NCBI GenBank assembly: GCA_041751095.1
Contig: JBGSYC010000005.1
Location: 93,681 to 157,680, forward strand
Direction of reading: 5' to 3'
Length of the DNA stretch: 64,000 bases
Origin: JADCRZ01 sp041751095
GTDB lineage: Bacteria; Bacteroidota; Bacteroidia; Chitinophagales; Chitinophagaceae
Of this stretch, positions 53,109 through 63,600 are shown piece after piece. How positions within the stretch are numbered: the first letter of the stretch is position 1; every line of letters starts with the position of its first letter. Both the position numbers and the translations under genes were made by a program. The notes beneath the pieces were generated by a model. The model was given only the letters and a program-made list of their open reading frames with translations. It ran no database searches and was not told the origin of the DNA.

Positions 53109-54494
53109 TTACCGTTGTTTGTTTAAAGAAGGGCTTGCAAACCCAAGTTTTTTCAATCCATTCTTCACTTCGGGACAGCTCATAAATAAATTCCATAGTA
53201 AACCGGTGCGGTGGTTTTCCATCATCACCACTATCGGGCCCTGGTCAATTGCCAGATATCTTTTTGGGAACCATTTATCAGTTTCACTGAAGGCGTCATA
53301 AAAACCATATATCCCAAAAACGTTGCTTCCCAAGGTGGTATACCAGTGCTTCATTGCCGCAAATGAATATTCAGGGGTATAAGGGATGGAAGATAAGGCT
53401 GCGGTAGGTGAAATCACACCAAGATCATTTTGTAATCCCGGTGCATGGGCCGCATATCCTTTGACCGAGTAACTTGCGGTAAGCCCCCAGCTTTGTGGAC
53501 CGTACCCTTTGAACTTTTTTGGATTATCAACGCACCACTTATAGTTGATCAGCGTATGATTCTGGTTATGGGTCCAGTAATCGGCATAACGGTCTTTCAA
53601 ACCCCGGGGGTCCAGTCCCAGATAAGAATAATGTGACCAAAACAGCGGGCCACCGAACTCCTTTGCCCCGTTGTGAACCAGGTTGAGCGTATGGCCGTAT
53701 TGAGTGGTTTTTCCACTAATGCCTCCATTTTTCGCCCACCCTTCGTGATATACTACGGCAGGTATTCCGTAGGTAGGCGAGGAAGCCGCAAGCACATACA
53801 TGATCAGGCATTCATTATACCCGGTTACCGGGAAGTTCATTTCCCATGCATATTCAGGCGACCAATGCCAGAACAATACATTTTTGCCGTTGCGGTACCA
53901 CGACCAGTTTACTTCTTTCCACAGCTTATCAATCCTTGAAGCAAGGGCTACTTCTTCAGGCGAGCCATTCCGGAAATACTGGCGTACGCACAGTAATCCC
54001 TGCACCAGGAAGGATGATTCCACCAGGTCTCCACCATTATCTTTTCTACCAAAGGGCTTTACCTTACCCGTTTCGCCATTGATCCAGTGAGGCCAAGCGC
54101 CATAAAAACGGTCAGCCTTTTCAAGGAAGCCGACGATTCTTTTAAATCTTTCCAATCCCTGCTCACGCGTGATAAATTTTCTTTCTATCCCTACAAGAAT
54201 GGCCATTACCCCAAAACCGCTTCCCCCTGTTGTAACGATATGCTTGTCATTTTCAGGATAATCCCCGTCTACATGAAATCTTTCCCTTGCAAGGCCGCTG
54301 TTTGGTTCGGCGCCATCCCAGAAATACTGAAAAGTTGCGCGCTGAACTTTTCTGAAGATCGAATCATATTCAACAGGGATCGGGTGATTTGCTTTGTTTT
54401 TTTGAGCGGGAACAGCGCCTGCAGTCAGCACTAGCAAAATAATGGCCATTAGTCTTTGAGCGGATGATCCTCCGGCAGTTATCAAGGTAAACAT
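53109..54494 (-). CDS. Glycoamylase-domain glucanase, GH144 type (endo-beta-1,2-glucanase candidate)
   Basis: A secreted 461-aa (alpha/alpha)6-barrel enzyme. It has RATFQYFWDGAEPNSGLARE then FHVDG at the start, ITREQGLERFKRIVGFLEKA and FYGAWPHWINGETG, and NFPVTGYNECLIMYVLAASS and LFWSHYSYLGLDPRGLKDRY, all characteristic of the Glycoamylase (PF10091) domain. That domain includes GH144, founded on an endo-beta-1,2-glucanase from Chitinophaga. The start at 54494 could instead be Met16 (54449), which begins a cleaner signal peptide. Substrate by sequence alone is not certain. Confidence 0.82.
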   Translation of the reverse strand: MFTLITAGGSSAQRLMAIILLVLTAGAVPAQKNKANHPIPVEYDSIFRKVQRATFQYFWDGAEPNSGLARERFHVDGDYPENDKHIVTTGGSGFGVMAILVGIERKFITREQGLERFKRIVGFLEKADRFYGAWPHWINGETGKVKPFGRKDNGGDLVESSFLVQGLLCVRQYFRNGSPEEVALASRIDKLWKEVNWSWYRNGKNVLFWHWSPEYAWEMNFPVTGYNECLIMYVLAASSPTYGIPAVVYHEGWAKNGGISGKTTQYGHTLNLVHNGAKEFGGPLFWSHYSYLGLDPRGLKDRYADYWTHNQNHTLINYKWCVDNPKKFKGYGPQSWGLTASYSVKGYAAHAPGLQNDLGVISPTAALSSIPYTPEYSFAAMKHWYTTLGSNVFGIYGFYDAFSETDKWFPKRYLAIDQGPIVVMMENHRTGLLWNLFMSCPEVKNGLKKLGFASPSLNKQR

Positions 54495-54723
54495 TTATTC
54501 AGCATTTTTTTGGTGATATTCTTAAACCGCATCCGGCTTTTGATGTAATTTATGGCTTTGTTTGCATCCTCTTTTCACTGCAGAAAGCACATAAAAAGTT
54601 CCAGTAATAAACCACTTATACTTTTTCTCCCGAGATCATCCCACTACCCGGGCTGATGCAGGAAATCGTCAGCCGCTAACATACCGGCCGGCTTAACGTA
54701 TCCCCGGTATTATCCCGTCTGAG

Positions 54724-57700
54724 CTATTGGATTTTAATGTTTTGCGTACCTGCGATCCCGCGCAGTTCCTGGTTCAAGAAAATGAGGCTTTCGTTATTCC
54801 TGGCTACCATTACTACATTGCCTTTCTCACTTAAATGTAGCCGCTTTATATCCCTGACCTGGCCTTTCATTGCTGTTAATTCAGGCTGACAGATGAGTTT
54901 AACGTTCTTATTCCCGTCAACGGTAAAGATAGCCAATGATAAAGCGTCGTACCTTCCTTCATAGGGAATTACATCAAAAAAATTGCCTCCGCACATATAA
55001 GAGCCTCTCTTTTCAGACGGGTCGTTAATCCGGGCTACGGAGAAAATCGGCGCCATTTGCAGGTCTGCAGGAAGATCGGATATCTGGAAATTCCCTTTCC
55101 CATCACCATAACATATTGCGGACCCCAGCCTTTCCGCAGTCAGCGGCCTGATGGTATCGATCCATCCGTAAAAAACATCCTTCATTTCAACGCCGGCGTA
55201 ATCGGCATATAACAGGTAATGCTTCTTAAGCAGCGGCAATTGTCGCTCCACCTCATCTTTTGCAAGGAAGGGGTATTCTTTTCCATTTACGGTATAAGAA
55301 AGCAATTGTTCAGTTCTCCCGTTCGCGTCAAAATCGCCTACATACATTTTCAGTGGGCCATCCTTTCCGCTGCTAAACTTGTTGTTCCAGCCCCAGTTGC
55401 CCGCCAGGATATCGATGTTCCCGTCACCATTAACATCATCGGCAAGAACGGTCTGCCATAAGCCCGTAGAATTTGCAATCGATGACTGGTGAAAGCTTCC
55501 TTTCCGGTTGATAAAAATGGTCAGAGGCATCCATTCCCCGGCGACAACAAGGTCTTTCCATCCATCTTTGTTAATGTCTGTAAATGATGCTGATGTAACC
55601 ATCCCGATATTTGCCAATGAGATAGAGGCTTCGGTAGCGGTAGTAAAGCCCCCCTTTCCATTGTTGATCAGCAAATAGGACCTTTGAGGAATACCATAGG
55701 CTGAAGCATCGGCCAGTGTTCCAACAAAAATATCCATGTCACCATCGTTATCAACATCCGATGATGCAACGCATGATTTGTTTTGATAAATTGCCGGCAA
55801 CGATGCTTTTGATCTTACCAGGTTTCCCTTTCCGTCGTTGGTGTACAACCGGTCCTGCAGGTAAGGCGATTGCCCCTTATACTCATTACCACCGCTTACC
55901 ACGTACAAGTCGGGATACCCGTCACCGTTAGCCTCGAAAAAGATCGCGTCTACATCCTCGCAAAGCGAATCAGCAGCAAAGTCCAGGTTGCCTGACTTTA
56001 CAAAGGTACCGTTCGTTTGCTGGAGCATCAACGCACCGGCCTGACCTTTAGCTCCGCAAACAAAAAAGTCTTCAAGCCCGTCAGCATTGACGTCTGAAAC
56101 GGCAACCTTTGGCCCTCTTGCAGACTCAGCATGTGGAAGCAGGTACTGCTCATTAAAATCTATGAAATCGTTTTCCCGGTGTTTCCAGGTAAAATGCTGG
56201 TTAACCGCTATGGTAGTAAATAATGAAGGGGGATCGGGAAACCAGGCCTCATGATTAAAAAGTTCAACTGAATTTTTTTTGGACACCACATAATGTTTAT
56301 TTGCTACTATGTCTTTCAAAACCTCGAATGAGGCATCAGGCCAGACAATCAGCACACTGTCTACAGTTGTAGCGGCGCCTACTCCGAAGTGCAGCTTCGT
56401 GTCGCCTGAAGACTGAAATCCATGGGTGAGCATAAGCTGCTGGAACTGCACCTTACCTTTTTGAAAAACGTAAGCCTTGCATCCTATGCCCGATGTATTC
56501 AGACCATCGCCTTTAAAAGAAAAGGCCACAAAATTATTTCCAGGCATTTTGTTTCGTAAAATTACAGCAGGGGAATTGATCGCGTTGATGACTACGTCGA
56601 GCCTTCCGTCGTTATCAAGGTCAGCATAGGAGGCGCCGGTAAAATATCCTTTCATACCACCTGTGCCCCATTCTTCGCTTACATCCCTGAACGCCAGCTT
56701 TCCGTCTCCCTGAAAAAAAACCGGGTGGCAACTTCCGTCGGGCATTTTTTCAAGGGCCATTTTATCAAAACTGCCGGTACTCCCATTGGAAGCCTGCATA
56801 TAAAGATTAGAAACGTACTTTACGAAATCAAGATCTACAGGCCGCTTAACGATACCCCCGGATATGAAGAGGTCTTTGTTCCCGTCGTTATTGAAGTCGG
56901 CGAAAAGCGGAGACCAGCTCCAGTCAGTTGCAGACACGCCGCTGATCAAAGCCGTTTCGCTAAAGCTGCTTCCATTGCCGTTGTTCCGCTGAAGGCAGTT
57001 TCTCGAATACTGGTGCTGAAATCCATTTCGCATGAGTTTGAACTTATAGATATCAGCATTTTCATCGCTGCCATAGGTTTTAAGCACTTTTTCATCTGCA
57101 GGCAGCATGTCTGCCGTTACTACATCGAGGTGCCCGTCGTTGTTATAATCCGCCACATCATTTCCCATGCTAAAACGGGAGTAATGGCTGAATACTTCAG
57201 CACCGCTTTCCCTGAAAGATCCATCACCGTTATTCACATAATAGTAATCATTTTCATGAAAATCGTTCCCGACATAGATGTCCTCCCAGCCATCATTGTT
57301 AAGGTCGGCGACAGATACGCCAAGGCCGTAACCCAGGCTGCTCTGGTAAATTCCTGCCTCCGAAGATACATCGGTGAACCTGGCCCCTGAACCAGGATTC
57401 CTGTATAACCTGTCTCCGGATACGGAATCCTTAATTCTCCTCTGGCTGGTATCAACGATATTCGCGTGTGGTTTAACAGAATGATTCAACAGGTAGCAAT
57501 CGAGGTCGCCATCATGATCATAATCAAAGAAAACAGCCTGGGTGGAAAGCCCGGAAAAGTCAAGCCCGTAGAGCGCGGCACTTTCCGTAAATGTTCCATT
57601 CCTGTTGTTTATATACAGCTCATTCGTGCCCGTTAACCCGGAAATGTGGCTGACCGTACATACATAAATATCCAGGTAATTGTCTCCGTTCACGTCTGCC

Positions 57701-58059
57701 ATGGTAACGCCGCTGCACCATTCTGCCTTTCCACTTACCCCTGCTGCATTGGTGATGTCATCAAATTGAAAATTGCCTTTATTCAGATACAGCTTATTGC
57801 CGTTTTTGGCGTTCGCGGAAAAGTATATATCAGCGAGACCGTCATTGTTTATATCCCCGGTGGCCACGCCTGCGCCGTTATAGTAATAGATATAGTACAG
57901 TATATTTAAATTCTCCCGTTCAGGTAACCTGTTTTGAAATCTTATGCCGGTTTCGGGTGGATGTAATATCTGAAAGGATGCTTCCGGTTTATTGCACGAC
58001 AGCACTGATAAAATAATACCCGGGAAAAGGAGAGATATGACGTCTTTTGATAAGGCCAT
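54724..58059 (-). CDS. Large FG-GAP/VCBS repeat lipoprotein with UnbV/ASPIC domain (CRTAC1-like)
   Basis: A 1111-aa outer-membrane or surface lipoprotein. Lipobox LSVLSC at residue 22. Multiple seven-bladed propeller repeats with calcium-type DxNxDGxxDIY loops (for example DINNDGLADIYF, DVNGDNYLDIYV, DFNNDGNKDLFI) run from about 70 to 480 and again from about 640 to 1000. Between them a UnbV/ASPIC domain (LMLTHGFQSSGDTKLHFGVG) lies near 530-600. Such proteins often sit in SusC/SusD loci, with no defined role. It lies between the LamG lipoprotein and the glucanase genes. Confidence 0.85.
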   Translation of the reverse strand: MALSKDVISLLFPGIILSVLSCNKPEASFQILHPPETGIRFQNRLPERENLNILYYIYYYNGAGVATGDINNDGLADIYFSANAKNGNKLYLNKGNFQFDDITNAAGVSGKAEWCSGVTMADVNGDNYLDIYVCTVSHISGLTGTNELYINNRNGTFTESAALYGLDFSGLSTQAVFFDYDHDGDLDCYLLNHSVKPHANIVDTSQRRIKDSVSGDRLYRNPGSGARFTDVSSEAGIYQSSLGYGLGVSVADLNNDGWEDIYVGNDFHENDYYYVNNGDGSFRESGAEVFSHYSRFSMGNDVADYNNDGHLDVVTADMLPADEKVLKTYGSDENADIYKFKLMRNGFQHQYSRNCLQRNNGNGSSFSETALISGVSATDWSWSPLFADFNNDGNKDLFISGGIVKRPVDLDFVKYVSNLYMQASNGSTGSFDKMALEKMPDGSCHPVFFQGDGKLAFRDVSEEWGTGGMKGYFTGASYADLDNDGRLDVVINAINSPAVILRNKMPGNNFVAFSFKGDGLNTSGIGCKAYVFQKGKVQFQQLMLTHGFQSSGDTKLHFGVGAATTVDSVLIVWPDASFEVLKDIVANKHYVVSKKNSVELFNHEAWFPDPPSLFTTIAVNQHFTWKHRENDFIDFNEQYLLPHAESARGPKVAVSDVNADGLEDFFVCGAKGQAGALMLQQTNGTFVKSGNLDFAADSLCEDVDAIFFEANGDGYPDLYVVSGGNEYKGQSPYLQDRLYTNDGKGNLVRSKASLPAIYQNKSCVASSDVDNDGDMDIFVGTLADASAYGIPQRSYLLINNGKGGFTTATEASISLANIGMVTSASFTDINKDGWKDLVVAGEWMPLTIFINRKGSFHQSSIANSTGLWQTVLADDVNGDGNIDILAGNWGWNNKFSSGKDGPLKMYVGDFDANGRTEQLLSYTVNGKEYPFLAKDEVERQLPLLKKHYLLYADYAGVEMKDVFYGWIDTIRPLTAERLGSAICYGDGKGNFQISDLPADLQMAPIFSVARINDPSEKRGSYMCGGNFFDVIPYEGRYDALSLAIFTVDGNKNVKLICQPELTAMKGQVRDIKRLHLSEKGNVVMVARNNESLIFLNQELRGIAGTQNIKIQ

Positions 58060-58133
58060 ACATAAATTGCCTGGAACCGGCTTTTAAAGGAGCAGTCCCG
58101 GATGATCATCACTTCGCGAATGGCAGGTTGCGG

Positions 58134-59024
58134 TTATTTTTTTGTCGTAAATAATTCCGTTACCTCAGCAGTAGTAAGCGCTTTATTGTACAAACGAAAC
58201 TGGTCAAAAGCCCCGTTAAAAGACCTTGCCCAGGTCTCAGGCCCGTGATTGGTGAGGGTTGGATTTACCTGGAATGCGTAAGTTCCCAGGACCATCCCGT
58301 TAAAATTATTGAACCTGATCTTTCCATAGCTTCCACCTCCGAGCGTTTTGTTGTTAACAACCGGCTGACCGTTTGCGAATAGAAATAATTTTGAAGTAGC
58401 CGCATCATATGTTAAAGCGAGGTGCGACCATTTATTCAATAAACCGGGTATTTTCAATTCTGTCCACTCTTCACCATTACCTGTTGCCACCCCTGCATTA
58501 TACATGTGAATTTTCAGGAACCCCTCCGAAGGGTCAGCGGCGTTGCTCCAGTTTTCGAGGAACAATTCAAGATTACCCCAGAATTCGGTTCTGTTGGAAA
58601 TCGCAAAAAGTCCCTGGGCGCCACCCTGAACAGGGCCTGTGCCATTCAGCCAGAAAGAAAGGGTAAAGCTTCCGAGGTTCCGGAGCGTATCCGCAGGCAA
58701 CCCGATAAACTCATTAGGTTGCCTTACCGTATCACCTGCTGCCCTGAGAAGCAGGTACCCTCCCTGTCCAAATCTTATTGCCTGTCCGCTAATACCGGCT
58801 ACATACGTTACATTAACTGCTGTGCCTCTCAATTTGCTTTCGCCCTCATCAGTAACATTATTTTCGAATTGCCAATAACTTTTCAAGGGGTTATAGGGAG
58901 GAGGGGTGGGATCAGGAATAATATTAAGCTCGGGCCTGCTGAATTTCTGGCAGGCAGGCATGGCAAGAATAAGCATTACACCTAAAGCCAATGTGCCCGG
59001 CAATATACTTTTATATGTTTTCAT
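58134..59024 (-). CDS. LamG/concanavalin-like surface lipoprotein
   Basis: A 296-aa lipoprotein (lipobox MPAC at residue 25) with a short proline-rich linker (IPDPTPPPYNP) and a laminin-G-like sandwich. Features are YWQFENNVTDEG, GGYLLLRAAGDTV, GSFTLSFWLNG, SHLALTYDAATSKLFLFANG and a final FDQFRLYNKALTTAEV, all typical of LamG (PF13385). The position directly after susD is that of the SusE/SusF surface glycan-binding proteins, so a glycan-binding role is likely, but not shown. Confidence 0.85.
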   Translation of the reverse strand: MKTYKSILPGTLALGVMLILAMPACQKFSRPELNIIPDPTPPPYNPLKSYWQFENNVTDEGESKLRGTAVNVTYVAGISGQAIRFGQGGYLLLRAAGDTVRQPNEFIGLPADTLRNLGSFTLSFWLNGTGPVQGGAQGLFAISNRTEFWGNLELFLENWSNAADPSEGFLKIHMYNAGVATGNGEEWTELKIPGLLNKWSHLALTYDAATSKLFLFANGQPVVNNKTLGGGSYGKIRFNNFNGMVLGTYAFQVNPTLTNHGPETWARSFNGAFDQFRLYNKALTTAEVTELFTTKK

Positions 59025-59132
59025 ATCTTTTTCAATTGAAGCGTTGACAATTGCTTTAACCTTTCATCCGGCACCCGATATCAACAGCGCCTTTCAGGCT
59101 TTTTGATGGCTCAGGATGAATTAGCTCACCCG

Positions 59133-60638
59133 TTAATAGTCGGGATTTTGAACCAGTACCCCACCGGATTTATCGACCTCAGCCTGAGGAATAGGCAGCA
59201 GCCGGTGTTTTGCCTGGTACGCGGTTTTACCGGCCGCCGGTAACACCATTATATCAATCCCCCACCTGACAAGGTCGTAGAAACGTTGCTCTTCCATTGC
59301 CAGCTCTACAAAACGCTCATGCCTGATGGCCGTCCTTAACGCAGCCTGGTTGGTCGTTGTTACTCTTGGGATGGAGGTACTTCCTCCCCTTGCTCTTGCC
59401 CGGACCATCTCAAGCCAGGCGAGGGCATCGGTGGTGTTTTGGGCTCCTCCCACTTCGTTTGCAGCTTCTGCGGCTATAAGCAGCACATCCGCATAGCGGA
59501 TGATCCTGTGATTCATCCACTGACCGAAACGGCTGTTGTTTGCCAGACGATCTGCAGGGTTGGTATACACTTTTTTATTCCAGTAGGGCTGTGGCACGAT
59601 AGGTACCGGTGGCACAACTTCGCCGTACAAAGGATCTACCTGCCCGGAGTAAAGGATCGTTTCCACTCTTCTTGGGTCGCCAGGTTCGTATTCCCTTATG
59701 AGTTGTTCCGTAGGAACGTTCCATCCCCATCCAAGATCCCATTGGCCGGCGCCCCTTACGCCCTGAACGTTGGCGTAAATGATCCCAAGATCCTGTTGCG
59801 TAGGTCTATAAAACGCCTGGATTTCAAATATTGATTCAGGGCCATTCTCGCCTTCCGATCTGAACTGGCTTCCATAATTGCTAACCAGGCTGTAACGGTT
59901 TGAAGAAATGACACTTTTTGCGGAGGTAAGCGCCGAAGCCCAATTGCTTCGCCATAAGTATGTCTTTGCCTGAAGGGATTGTGCCGCCCCTTTTGTAACC
60001 CGCCCGGCAAAAGTGGCATCCCATGAGACCGGTAAAACTGCAGACGCTTCCTGCAGATCTGCATCAATCAGGCTAAATAGCTCACTTACCGGCGCCTTAG
60101 GTCTGTTGACCTGTGCAGCATCGGTAATTTTAAAATCGATCTTAGGAACCTGGCCAAAATTGCGGACTAAATTAAAGTAGGCAAAAGCCCGGAGAAACTT
60201 TGCTTCAGCTTTGTTGACCAATGTATTCTGATCCGTCAATTTAAGTGAATCGATATCAGAGATGATCGCATTGGCGGCAATGATCAGGGCATAATGGTCT
60301 GTCCAGTAAGCCTGGATCCCCCCGTTTGTTTTTACATACTGGAAATCATCGTACATCTGCTCCTGGTCTGCACCATCGGACGCGGAACTTCCCTTTCGCG
60401 CTTCATCCGACCTGAAACTATGTATGGCTAAATATAAGTGATGATTGAAGCCATTTTTTCTCAGGATCGCGTAAGCAGCAAACACTTTGCTGTCGTATGA
60501 ACCTGCCGGAATATCTTCGTCTACGTATCTTCCCAGCGGCTGCCGGTCAAGAAAGTTTTTTTTGCAGGAAGATATCACCAGGACGGCAAGAAACACCAGA
60601 GGCAATACACTCCATCGTAAAAGAACATTTTTTTTCAT
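59133..60638 (-). CDS. susD: SusD/RagB family outer-membrane glycan-binding lipoprotein
   Basis: A 501-aa surface lipoprotein that caps the SusC channel. Lipobox ISSC at residue 25 is followed by KKNFLDRQPLGRY, the SusD start. TPR-like helices (about 95-240, including TKGAAQSLQAKTYLWRSNWA) and the C-terminal VRWGIDIMVLPAAGKTAY and LLPIPQAEVDKSG segments identify the family. It follows susC by 11 bases. Ligand presumably the glucan targeted by the GH144/GH3 enzymes. Confidence 0.94.
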   Translation of the reverse strand: MKKNVLLRWSVLPLVFLAVLVISSCKKNFLDRQPLGRYVDEDIPAGSYDSKVFAAYAILRKNGFNHHLYLAIHSFRSDEARKGSSASDGADQEQMYDDFQYVKTNGGIQAYWTDHYALIIAANAIISDIDSLKLTDQNTLVNKAEAKFLRAFAYFNLVRNFGQVPKIDFKITDAAQVNRPKAPVSELFSLIDADLQEASAVLPVSWDATFAGRVTKGAAQSLQAKTYLWRSNWASALTSAKSVISSNRYSLVSNYGSQFRSEGENGPESIFEIQAFYRPTQQDLGIIYANVQGVRGAGQWDLGWGWNVPTEQLIREYEPGDPRRVETILYSGQVDPLYGEVVPPVPIVPQPYWNKKVYTNPADRLANNSRFGQWMNHRIIRYADVLLIAAEAANEVGGAQNTTDALAWLEMVRARARGGSTSIPRVTTTNQAALRTAIRHERFVELAMEEQRFYDLVRWGIDIMVLPAAGKTAYQAKHRLLPIPQAEVDKSGGVLVQNPDY

Positions 60639-60649
60639 ATGGCGAACAT

Positions 60650-63600
60650 TTAAAAATTTAGATTAATACCTGCTGAGTAAATTGCCGGAACTGGATAAGT
60701 ACCGTTGTCTATGCCAAAACTCGTAGCCCCTCCGCCGATTTCAGGGGTAAACCCTGTGTTATTGGCAAAGGTTCCGAGATTTTGGGCATTCAGGTAAATG
60801 CGTAACGATTTGATTCCTGCGCGCCCAAGCATGTTCGGCCCGAAAGCATATCCCAATTGCAGGTTCCTGATCCTGAAAAAGCTTCCGTCTTCAATATAAT
60901 AAGATGAGTTCTGGTAATTGATCGCTCTTTTCGTGCTTAAAATTGGTTCCCAGTTAGAGGTACCAATGCCATTCCACCGGTTAAGCCTCCCCGCGAGGTA
61001 ATTAAAATCGGCAAAAGTTCCCTGGTTCCAGGCCCTGTATATTTCATTTCCGTAAACGCCCTGGAGGTCAACGCCCAGGTCAAAGCCTTTATAACTTAAA
61101 GATATAGAACCGCCATAGGTAAAATCAGGGGTCGGATTACCGATCATCGTCCTGTCGTCGGTTGTGATTACTCCGTCTCCGTTCACATCTTTGAACTTGA
61201 TGTCCCCCGGCTGAACGGTAGCAATAGTGTTAGCGGGGCTTTTCAGTATTTCGGTATTCGTCTGGTATATGCCGTCGTGTACAAACCCGTAAAAATAGGC
61301 GATGGGAAAGCCGGCTGTAGTTCTGGAGGCGCCATTTATGATCTCAAACCCCGACCGGTTCAGCCTGTTTACATTGTTCTTTATCGTTGTAAGATTAGCC
61401 GATACCGAGAAGGTTAAATCTTGTGTTATATTCTGATTCCAGGTTGCCGCGAACTCGAAACCGTTATTTTTTATTTCCCCCAGGTTGCCCAGGCCCGGAA
61501 GGGTTCCTGAAGGGCCTGCGATCAGGGTAAGCACGTCTTTGGTGAGCTTGTTGTAGTAGTTCATTTCAAAATGGAGCCTGTTGCTTAACGTATTCAGTTC
61601 CACACCCACCTCCCACGAGTGCACGGTTTCCCAGTTCAGGTTCGGATCAGGGATATATTGCCGTTCTAAAGCGGCAACCACATTGTTGCCAAAAACACCA
61701 GAGTTGGCATTGGTCAAAGTTGGATAGGCAGGATAGCGGTAGGTTTCATCAATGTTCTTATTCCCCAGAACACCCCACGAGCCTTTTAATTTCAGGTAAT
61801 CGAGGAAATTCTGGCCTTCAAAGAAGTTCTCCCTGCTGATCACCCATCCCACACCTATTGCTCCAAAATTCTTCCATTGGTTGCCGAGCCGGTAGAACTG
61901 GCTGCTGCCATCTCTCCGGAAAGAAGCATTGATAAGGTATTTACTTTGAAAATTATACAAAGCCCTCGCCAGGTAAGATAATGAAGCATCCTCCCAGGCG
62001 CTGCCGGATCCCTGTCTTGTAGAGGGATCACCAACGGCATCGGTATACCATTTATCAGGGTTATTGGGGATCACCTGTGAAGTTCCCTGTTGAACAGAGG
62101 ACCTCGTTTGTTCAAAAGCCCTGTAGTAAGTTGTAACGCCGCCCAATACGGTAAGGTCGTGGTCGCCGAATCGTTTCTTATAGGTCAACAGGTAATCCAT
62201 TTGGGTTTTCGGATAGATGTTTTGGCTCTGAGTCACGGATGTTGCCCGCCGTGATGTATCTCTTTTGTCGTTGCCTACAATTTCCGGATTGTACACACTC
62301 AGGATAGGGAAATATCTTCTTTCGGTATTGAATCCATAGTCAGCATATAGTTGTGCGCGAAAATTGAAGTTCGTCAGGAAATCAAATTCGCCGTATATGC
62401 TTCCGACCAACCTGTATTCTCTTTGGATACGGGTGTTTTTTTCTGTTTCTATTCCTACCAGCGGATTAAAGACCTGGGCCCTTTGAAAGGATGGCAGGGT
62501 ATGAAACAACCCTGTGGTGGCATCCATGACAGGTGCGATGGGGGCGCTCACTATCGCGGAATTAACGCCTTTTGCGTCATCCGGCAGTTCTGCCCTGTAG
62601 GCATTTAAGGTAAGACCGAATTTCAGGCCTTTCGTCACCCGCAGCTCGTCGCTGAAGTTCAACGTATACTTTTTGTAAACCTCATTTTTTATTACGCCCT
62701 GCTCGTTAATGTACCCTAACCCCATATAAAAACGGTTCTTTTCAGTAGCGCCCGTGATGCTTATATTATTGTAATTCAGAACACCGTCTTGAAAAATCTG
62801 GTCCTGCCAGTCAGTATCGGCGTTCCAAAGGTTATAGTTAAAGGTACCCCCTGCCTGGTTCTGCAGCTGTTCGGTGTATAATTCCCTGAACTCGGCTGCA
62901 TTAGTGAGCTTAATCCTGTCCTGCACTTTTTTTACGCCGACAGATGAATTGAAATTTACGAGTAGTTGGCCTGCCTTAGCTTTTTTGGTGGTGATAGCGA
63001 TAGCTCCGTTGGCGCCCCGGACACCAAATATGGCGAGAGAAGACGGGTCTTTTAGTACTTCGATGGATTCTATGTCGGCGGGATTAAGGAAATTGATGTT
63101 GTCGTTAAGGATGCCATCTACGATGTAAACGGGTTTTGCCCCGTTGATGGAGTTGGTTCCCCTGATGCGCACATCGGGCTCCACTCCCGGTCTTCCTGAA
63201 TTTACAACAGACAGGCCGGTGACCTTTCCTTGTAATAATGACAGCGGGTTAGGAGAGGGCCTGTCCGCGATCTCTTTACCTTTTACGGTGGCTATAGACC
63301 CGGTCAGGTCTCTCTTGTTAGCTGTACCGTAACCGATAACAACTACCTGCTCAAGAGCCGTTGGCTCAGCGGCGAGGGATATACTGAAGGAGGTCTGGCC
63401 GGAAACACTCACTTCCTGCGTTTCAAATCCTACGGACGAAAAAACAAGTGTGGCATTGTCGGGAACCGAGAGGGTAAAGTTCCCATTGTTATCAGTAGAT
63501 GTACCGGTTGTTGATCCTTTGACACCTACAGAAACACCGGCAAGGCCTGCACCGGTAGTGGAGGTGACCCTGCCACTGATGACAGTATCTGCCAAAGCGA

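Noticed and set aside
56725..57390. 221-codon + strand ORF inside the FG-GAP protein gene
   Set aside because: Antisense of calcium-loop repeats. The repetitive Asp/Asn/Gly codons keep the opposite strand open.
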